Assembly: GCA_028565715.1 (NCBI GenBank)
Contig: JAOXYC010200129.1
Location: 1 to 11,758, forward strand
Direction of reading: 5' to 3'
DNA length: 11,758 nt
Origin: Phoronis pallida
Taxonomy: Eukaryota > Phoronida > Phoronidae
Below are positions 7,323-11,758 of the stretch, piece by piece; position 1 is the stretch's first letter; every line of letters starts with the position of its first letter. The translations under genes were made by a program, and so were the position numbers. The notes under the pieces are model-generated. The model was not told the origin of the DNA. It saw nothing but the letters and a program-made list of their open reading frames with translations, and ran no database searches.

Positions 7323-7637
7323 TTTGGAAATCCCAATTCTCCTCTGTTACGTTATTTAGCGTTAGTTTCTATAAAAACTACTCACCCAATTACTTTTTAG
7401 TAAAATACTAATTATTTTGTGATAACATCCAAAATTGAAAAGTTTTTTGAAAGAAAAAATTCTATAATTCGTTATACGTTGTACTTTTTATTGTTCCATG
7501 GATGAAAAAAATAAACAAAAAGACACAAAACCTTTTTATTTTTAAATCGTGAATTGGGGTGATCATTTGAAATGGCGGGAAATTCGTCATTTGTTGACAA
7601 AAATTCATGTTGATAAATTCAGCCAGTGTTAAGGAGA
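7323..7637. promoter_or_regulatory. Bidirectional promoter / 5' leader region between TNKS and GINS4
   Basis: Two divergent start codons are separated by 315 bp, so both first exons and promoters must lie here or overlap unless undetected upstream exons exist. The stretch is AT-rich (notably 7381-7560) with a plus-strand CCAAT at 7386-7390 and its reverse, ATTGG, at 7553-7557. It also holds an E2F-type site at 7574-7582 and ATGGCG boxes resembling YY1 sites at 7572-7577 and, on the minus strand, over the TNKS start. In-frame stops precede both ATGs (minus-strand TAA at 7349-7347; plus-strand TAA at 7614-7616). Transcription starts cannot be placed by eye. Confidence 0.75.
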
Positions 7638-7663
7638 ATGGACGAATTAAGTGGAGAACCTGA
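7572..7663 (+). promoter_or_regulatory. Two possible upstream ORFs before GINS4
   Basis: An ATG at 7572 opens a 13-codon frame ending TGA at 7611-7613. A second ATG at 7607, out of frame with GINS4, runs 18 codons to TGA at 7661-7663 and overlaps the real start at 7638. They matter only if transcription starts upstream of them, which the sequence does not show. The first overlaps the E2F site, so it may well be untranscribed. Confidence 0.3.
7574..7582. promoter_or_regulatory. E2F-type site (GGCGGGAAA / TTTCCCGCC)
   Basis: The nine bases contain a perfect match to the E2F/DP consensus TTTSSCGC on the minus strand. They lie about 55 bp before the GINS4 ATG. GINS and other helicase genes are known G1/S E2F targets in animals, so this site probably links GINS4 to the cell cycle. 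A TTTGAA hexamer at 7566-7571, like a CHR element, lies alongside, but its spacing and orientation are not canonical. Confidence 0.6.
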
Positions 7664-7736
7664 ATTGCTTGAAAGTGGAAGTGATGAAGAGGCCGAGGAA
7701 TTGACTGCTGCTGAAGTTCTTAAAAGGCTTGAGGAT
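7638..7736 (+). CDS. GINS4: GINS4 exon 1 (residues 1-33)
   Basis: It encodes MDELSGEPELLESGSDEEAE then ELTAAEVLKRLED, ending at donor GTACGA (7737). Human SLD5 has the same layout: an acidic, serine-rich start, then LTPAELIERLEQ just before the conserved Ala-Trp. Reading past the donor loses homology and soon ends, which fixes the splice site. Confidence 0.93.
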
Positions 7737-10462
7737 GTACGATACTTTCCACAGCAAACTTGTCTATTTCCCTGTTCCTGTTTCCCTCTTTCTTCAGTTT
7801 CACAGTGTCACTTTCCTTGCCTTCAGTCAATTCAGACTTCTTCGATGACTGATTTACGCCGAGTCAGTCGATAGAGGGGTTGGACTATGTCGACTATGAG
7901 GGCTAGCCCTTTTAGCCGATTAGTCAAAGTCTTTGCCTTTAGACTTCAGTCGTTCAGTGACTTGTGTTGTGTGATGTAGACCCAATTAGGTAACTCATCT
8001 TTCAACACAACACTTGTTTGATCTGAGCGCAGGGTCGGGGGTTCGATTCCTGGTAGGGGCGGTTTTATTTGTGATGTTTATTGTTATGATGATCACAATC
8101 GATTTGCCAACTACGCCATCTATTGTGATCATCATAACTTCACAAATAAAACCGCCCCTACCAGGAATCGAACCCCCGACCCTGCGCTCAGAGCAAACAA
8201 GTCACTGAAGGCAACGACTTTGACTAATCGACTTAAAGGGCTAGCCCTCATAGCGACAGCAAATATCGTTCCTATAAATACGGGTCTTACGCGTACGAGT
8301 ACTACAGCGCATAGGATTGCGACGCGTGAGATCCGGGTTTCGATTTTTGCGAAAATACTCAAGAGGTCTGCTCAGTATTGAGACAGAAACAGATAGATAG
8401 TAGATATTCTTGGTGATTATTTATTATGCGACGACTCGTAAAATCTTGCAGATTCCCGTTATTCAGTCAATGAAATTCACTTCGACTGAATAGCGAGAAT
8501 AAGTGAGAATTCGCGTGACGTCACTCATAGCAACACAAACCGACATTAACAAATCTGGTGCGAGCAAATTTTTTTTTTTAATGAATAGACTCGAAAAACG
8601 TGTAAACCTATGCTAAAAATAGCCGTATTTCTAATATCTACCTAGAAATGCGGTCTACCTGACGTACGCGTTCCTCAAACTCCAACTGGTCGCTACGCGT
8701 TATCGCCTAAACTCTACTGAATCACTAATTGAACTGGACCGTCTTCCTGGCGGTCTGCAAATCCACTGATAATTTCTGAAACCCCAATAGGCGGCCTATA
8801 TAAAAAACTTAGAATAAGAATATTTTGCCAATTCGTCTACTTTGCTGAGATAACGCTAGACTATATTATTAACATTATTTGTTAGCACCAGAGTTGTAGC
8901 TATGAATAAGCGCCATCTACGCGTGCATGCCGACCTGGAGTTCAATGCAGTTTACAGTACCTCCGTTGCTCCGATTTGGGGAGGTGCGGTGGCTACTATC
9001 CCCATTGAGTTAATTTCTTATGACCAGAGCAGCGTTGTGCGCCCACCTTGATCCCTTCGTACAAGTCGAATAATGTGGTCCCTCATATAACTTCCGTTAT
9101 TCTTCAATGGAAACACATTGACTGAATAACGCCAATAAACAAGGGACTGCATTATTCGATTTGTACCGATCCCTTTAAGTCTTTTGATTAAACCAACTTT
9201 TTCCAAGGAGCATTAAATTCCACCATGCTCAGTGTAAATTCACAAATTCCTTCAAAGTCATGTTCACAAGAAATCTCACGACTGATTTGGTTCCATTTCA
9301 AATTGTTCACTCATTTAGGAGATATCGTATGGCAACTCATAATCTAGTTGATCTATTTACAGGCTTGGCTGAATGAGAAATTCTCACCAGATTTATTGGA
9401 AAATAAAATAGAAGTGGTGGACTGCATGCTACAACAAATTGATGTTATGGAACAAAATATACGACAAGCCAAGAAGGGAGATTTTAAACTTAGCATTCAC
9501 AGAATGGAAGTAAGCTAGTATATAATAAAGCATGTTTGATACAGATAATACCATGTGATGTAATTTCCAACTTTTATAGCTCTGTCTTAAATTGATTTAT
9601 CAACAACAACAAATATATGAAACACAATGTTTGCTCATTCAAACACCATTTAGAGGGACTGAAGATGAAAAACTCTGCTGATATTATGCAATGCACATAA
9701 CAAATGAAAATTGGTATTATAAGTTTTCTAATTTGATTCACGTTCAATTTTCAACTTGCACAAATACTCAACATTCGACTTAATTCACTCTAGCGAAAGG
9801 AGACGCGAATGCTCGTTCACTCCTGGGAAGATGTCTGTTTATGTGGACAAACTCCGGGGGTAGGTAACTTGTGGAATGATATACCTTTCAACCACGGATA
9901 CTTCCCCAAGTTCTTAAACTTCCCGATGTCGGCATTATATACACCCATTGGCACAACAGTGGTTGTTGGCTTGCATTGAGGCCCGTGGATTTCTCAGAAT
10001 TTGACGCCAAATAAACTGCCGAAAAACTTCCCTTTACTTTCAATTATACAATTCAGAGGGCGCTGCTATTTGTCCACATCCTGTCAGAAGTGAACACACA
10101 TTCGCGTCTCCTTTCGCTAGAGTATATTAAGTCGAATGTTGAGTATTGTAAATGTTGTGCAGTTTTAAAGGTACGTAAATGGTGTTTTATAATGAGCTTA
10201 AATTGTGTTAGCTCTATTCTAAGAAGCATAATTAAATCATGTTGCAATAAATGACTTGGTCATCCTCAGTTCCTTTTTTAGTTACAGTATCCCTGATCGA
10301 AATGACATTCAATAAAAAACACTCACATGCAATGATTTGTAGAGGAACTACAAACCTTTTTCAGTTCATAAGTTAACATGACGAATTTTGCACTTGTTTT
10401 CATTGTAGATTGACAGAATAAGGTATATACTTAGCAGCTATCTACGGATCAGGTTAAAAAAG
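7638..10462 (+). CDS. GINS4: GINS complex subunit SLD5 (GINS4), first three exons, 3' part outside window
   Basis: SLD5 joins PSF1, PSF2 and PSF3 in the GINS tetramer, which activates MCM2-7 with CDC45 as the CMG helicase at replication forks in the nucleus. The coding sequence is join(7638..7736, 9363..9509, 10409..>10462): 33 + 49 + 18 codons, every junction phase 0 with GT/AG. The product begins with an acidic leader, then LTAAEVLKRLED, AWLNEKFSPDLLE, the QNIRQAKKGDFKLSIHRME helix and IDRIRYILSSYLRIRLKK. This is the helical A-domain of SLD5 and matches roughly the first 100 of about 223 human residues. The ATG at 7638 is the first in frame after the TAA at 7614. The C-terminal B-domain exons are not seen. 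Confidence 0.95.
7889..8258. mobile_element. Inverted pair of tRNA-derived SINE copies (long hairpin) in GINS4 intron 1
   Basis: The left arm (7889-8099, plus orientation) and right arm (8122-8258, minus orientation) are near-identical over about 135 bp around a 22-bp centre. Each arm has a perfect RNA polymerase III B box, GGTTCGATTCC (8040-8050 plus; 8164-8174 minus), and a decayed A-box-like TAGTCAAAGTC upstream. Each continues into a GGTAGGGGCGGTTTTATTTGTGA tail region. Two tail-to-tail SINE insertions, or one fold-back element, would give this layout. The left arm carries two extra segments relative to the right. No protein is encoded. Confidence 0.7.
7965..8011. mobile_element. 47-bp insert in the left SINE arm, flanked by ACTTG
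   Basis: Compared with the right arm, the left arm has 47 additional bases between two ACTTG direct repeats (7960-7964 and 8012-8016). The ends of the insert are inverted (GTTGTGT near the left, ACACAAC at the right). This looks like a tiny hairpin insertion with a 5-bp target duplication, although loss from the other arm by recombination at ACTTG would look the same. Confidence 0.45.
8262..8346 (+). repeat. Possible third tRNA-derived fragment in GINS4 intron 1
   Basis: GCGACGCGTGAGATCCGGGTTTCGATTTTTGC resembles the variable loop and T arm of a tRNA, with a B box damaged by an extra T (about 8334-8345). Upstream GAGTACTACAGCGCATAG could be a decayed D-arm region. The match is loose. Confidence 0.3.
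8453..8502. mobile_element. Core fragment of the palindromic MITE family, copy C
   Basis: GTTATTCAGTCAATG and the facing TCGACTGAATAGCGAGAATA form a hairpin with a loop of about 8 bases. CATTGACTGAATAACG on its minus strand is shared with the right arms of copies A and B. The outer arms with GTACAAGTCG are missing or diverged. Confidence 0.5.
8512..9010. promoter_or_regulatory. CpG-rich, promoter-like stretch in GINS4 intron 1
   Basis: This segment holds a full CRE palindrome TGACGTCA (8516-8523), ACGCGT hexamers at 8666-8671, 8695-8700 and 8919-8924 (two more lie just upstream at 8289-8294 and 8322-8327), and a TATA-like CTATATAAAAAA about 8796-8807. Its CpG density is clearly above the flanking intron. 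It could be an internal promoter, an enhancer or the remains of an LTR or other element. No open frame follows on either strand. Confidence 0.3.
9058..9167. mobile_element. Palindromic MITE, copy B, with 8-bp target duplication
   Basis: The 110-bp element has arms CGTACAAGTCGAATAATG and, inverted, GGTACAAATCGAATAATG, pairing on for about 50 bp (GTCCCT, then GTTATTC). It is flanked by identical GATCCCTT octamers at 9050-9057 and 9168-9175. An 8-bp duplication is typical of hAT-type elements, though the ends do not show the usual CAG start. Too short to encode a transposase, it must have been moved in trans. Confidence 0.75.
9363..9509 (+). CDS. GINS4: GINS4 exon 2 (residues 34-82)
   Basis: The acceptor TTTACAG ends at 9362 and the donor GTAAGC starts at 9510. 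The 49 codons read AWLNEKFSPDLLENKIEVVD, CMLQQIDVMEQNIRQAKKGD and FKLSIHRME. They align without gaps to human AWMNEKFAPELLESKPEIVE through LKVSIHQME. This is the first large helix pair of the A-domain. Confidence 0.96.
9767..10143. mobile_element. 377-bp MITE with ~85-bp terminal inverted repeats, TA-flanked, in GINS4 intron 2
   Basis: The left end CTCAACATTCGACTTAAT and the inverted right end match, and the match continues through CTCTAGCGAAAGGAGACGCGAATG to the GTGGACAAA region at about 9850 and 10060. TA is present immediately outside both ends (9765-9766 and 10144-10145), as after Tc1/mariner-type insertion. The internal 200 bp have no coding potential. The repeats may extend a little further out (TGCACAA at both sides with an indel), which would shift the ends. 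The rest of intron 2 shows nothing recognised. Confidence 0.72.
10409..10462 (+). CDS. GINS4: GINS4 exon 3 (residues 83-100)
   Basis: This 54-nt exon has acceptor CATTGTAG and donor GTGAGT and encodes IDRIRYILSSYLRIRLKK. The human counterpart is MERIRYVLSSYLRCRLMK, a hallmark SLD5 stretch. The next expected segment (IEKFFP-like) is not found in the remaining 1.3 kb. Confidence 0.95.
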
Positions 10463-11758
10463 GTGAGTTGCCTTTTCATGAATTAAAGATTTGTTAAGGG
10501 CAATTCTTTGATTGCAAAATTTGGATTATTGGTACTTAATCATTCAAAATTGTTTTTGTTAGTGAACCTTCAAACATATCATAGCTCATATATATTTAAA
10601 GATTGGTAAAAATTGGTAAATGTTACAAGAAGTTATGTTTCTACTCAATAGATGTCTCTCTGTTCAATGATATACTAAGAGGTTTGGTGACCTCTAACAA
10701 AATAACACAAAATCAGGAAATGCATTTGTAATTCTCTCTCACTATTTTCTGGCTTAATGCCACAGCTTGTAATTTGCAAAATGCAATTTATTTCCTTCAC
10801 AACATTTAATGTTATGGAAATAGTAATGAGTTAGTTTGAAAAAAAAACTGTATTGCAAAGTGTTCAATCCTTGACTGGTTTTAATGTATGTATTAGTAAC
10901 ATGACATCTTTTAAAAAAAAAATCACTGTCCAGTGTACTGTAAAATACTATCAAGGCAATATTTAGAGTCACTTGCTTTTATGCTGTCAGTGGCCATGAG
11001 TATTTTTATTCCTACATGTAAACAAGATATTTGAAAAATACCTTAACAAGTTTGTGCAAAGGACCTTTTCATCCTTGTGTGCAGCATTAAGGAATTTTTG
11101 CAATGATTAATCTTGTGCATTATAATGTTAAGGTCAGTGTCCTGTATATTATTAGACCATCTACACCAATGAATTTAACAGTAAGTGCTTGAAAATGTGT
11201 TAACTTGAGGTGTTGCCAATGAGCACTTTGGACATCAAAGCATACAGTTGAGTGATGGGCATGTTATTAGGCCTTCCCATCACGTAGACATATGTACTTT
11301 TGCCTCACTTATCTACATGTTGACCAGGGCTCTCTGTGTGAAATATCTGTCTCAGAAACCTGTATATTTCTACTTTGTTTAATGGCTCAAGGTCAGGATC
11401 AGATATTTCCTCTCAGAAACATGTATTTTTCCCATATTGTATATAAGGTCAAGGCCAAGTACAGAAAAGTCAATTGACCTTTCCTGTAGAAATCACTGCA
11501 GAAAATGTAAAAGTACAAGTTTTCAATGATTGAAAAATGCTGGTAGGAAACAGGGTTTTTAAAAGGCACATCGCTGTTACAATATCAGTCTTCAGAAGCA
11601 AAGAAATATTAAAATGCTTTTTAAGAATAACAACAAAATGAGTACAGAATAATACAGGATAATCAATTTAAATGATTTTTTGTGTGTTTGGTAATTCCAC
11701 TGTAGTATTGATTTCACTTTTTTAAATACATGCAACATTTAATTTGGTAATGTTTGCA
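10463..11758. other. GINS4 intron 3 (partial), no exon recognised
   Basis: This AT-rich sequence follows the exon 3 donor to the window end. I searched for the next SLD5 segment (IEKFFP-like, preceded by AG) and found none. Its only structures are the imperfect tandem duplication at about 11343-11463 and AGGTCA-type hexamers within it. Confidence 0.6.
11343..11463. repeat. Imperfect tandem duplication, period about 61 bp
   Basis: CTCAGAAAC recurs at 11351-11359 and 11412-11420 with matching flanks: ATATCT/ATATTT before, and TGTATATTT/TGTATTTTT after, then AAGGTCAGG/AAGGTCAAGG. The copies are diverged. TCAAGGTCA occurs at 11387-11395. Confidence 0.45.

Noticed and set aside
7371-7378. TATAAAAA in the shared promoter as the GINS4 TATA box
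   Set aside because: It would give a leader of about 235 nt containing both uORFs and would place the E2F site downstream of the start. The surrounding AT-rich DNA makes chance likely.
8014-8362. Short frames on both strands over the SINE inverted pair that look alike (FALSAGSGVRFLVGAVLF-type)
   Set aside because: The similarity arises because the inverted repeat translates the same way on both strands. It is not a duplicated protein.
1-11758. Bacterial-type systems (CRISPR, operons, phage genes)
   Set aside because: The window is plainly animal nuclear DNA with spliced tankyrase and SLD5 genes. No direct-repeat array with spacers or polycistronic arrangement is present.

Overview
This is AT-rich metazoan nuclear DNA carrying two intron-containing genes, with short exons bounded by GT/AG splice sites. 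Several families of small non-autonomous transposons lie in the introns. Both proteins are deeply conserved in animals and no vertebrate-specific feature is visible, so an invertebrate is most likely. The species cannot be named from the sequence.

Layout. Positions 1-7322 on the minus strand hold the first twelve coding exons of a tankyrase (TNKS family poly-ADP-ribose polymerase). They encode about 673 residues: a short N-terminus, ankyrin repeat clusters ARC1 to ARC4 and the start of ARC5. The SAM and PARP catalytic domains must lie beyond position 1. Positions 7638-10462 on the plus strand hold the first three coding exons (100 codons) of GINS4/SLD5, a subunit of the GINS complex of the CMG replicative helicase. 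The rest of GINS4 lies beyond position 11758, because no further exon is recognisable after 10462.

The two start codons are only 315 bp apart and diverge, so 7323-7637 is very probably a shared bidirectional promoter. It contains a perfect E2F-type motif about 55 bp before the GINS4 ATG, which suits a DNA-replication gene. Each ATG is preceded by an in-frame stop, which supports both starts.

The introns hold two tRNA-like elements in tankyrase intron 10 and a short palindromic element family in tankyrase intron 1 and GINS4 intron 1. One copy of that family, in GINS4 intron 1, is flanked by a perfect 8-bp duplication. GINS4 intron 1 also holds two tRNA-derived SINE copies in inverted orientation that form a long hairpin. 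GINS4 intron 2 holds a 377-bp element with about 85-bp terminal inverted repeats flanked by TA. A CpG-rich, promoter-like stretch at about 8262-9010 also lies in GINS4 intron 1.

No CRISPR array, operon or other bacterial system is present. The best candidates for new observations are: a 63-bp, 90% identical tract shared by the paralogous exons 5 and 11 of tankyrase, which suggests gene conversion between ARC2 and ARC4; the head-to-head TNKS-GINS4 pair with its E2F site; and the intronic MITE and SINE families.
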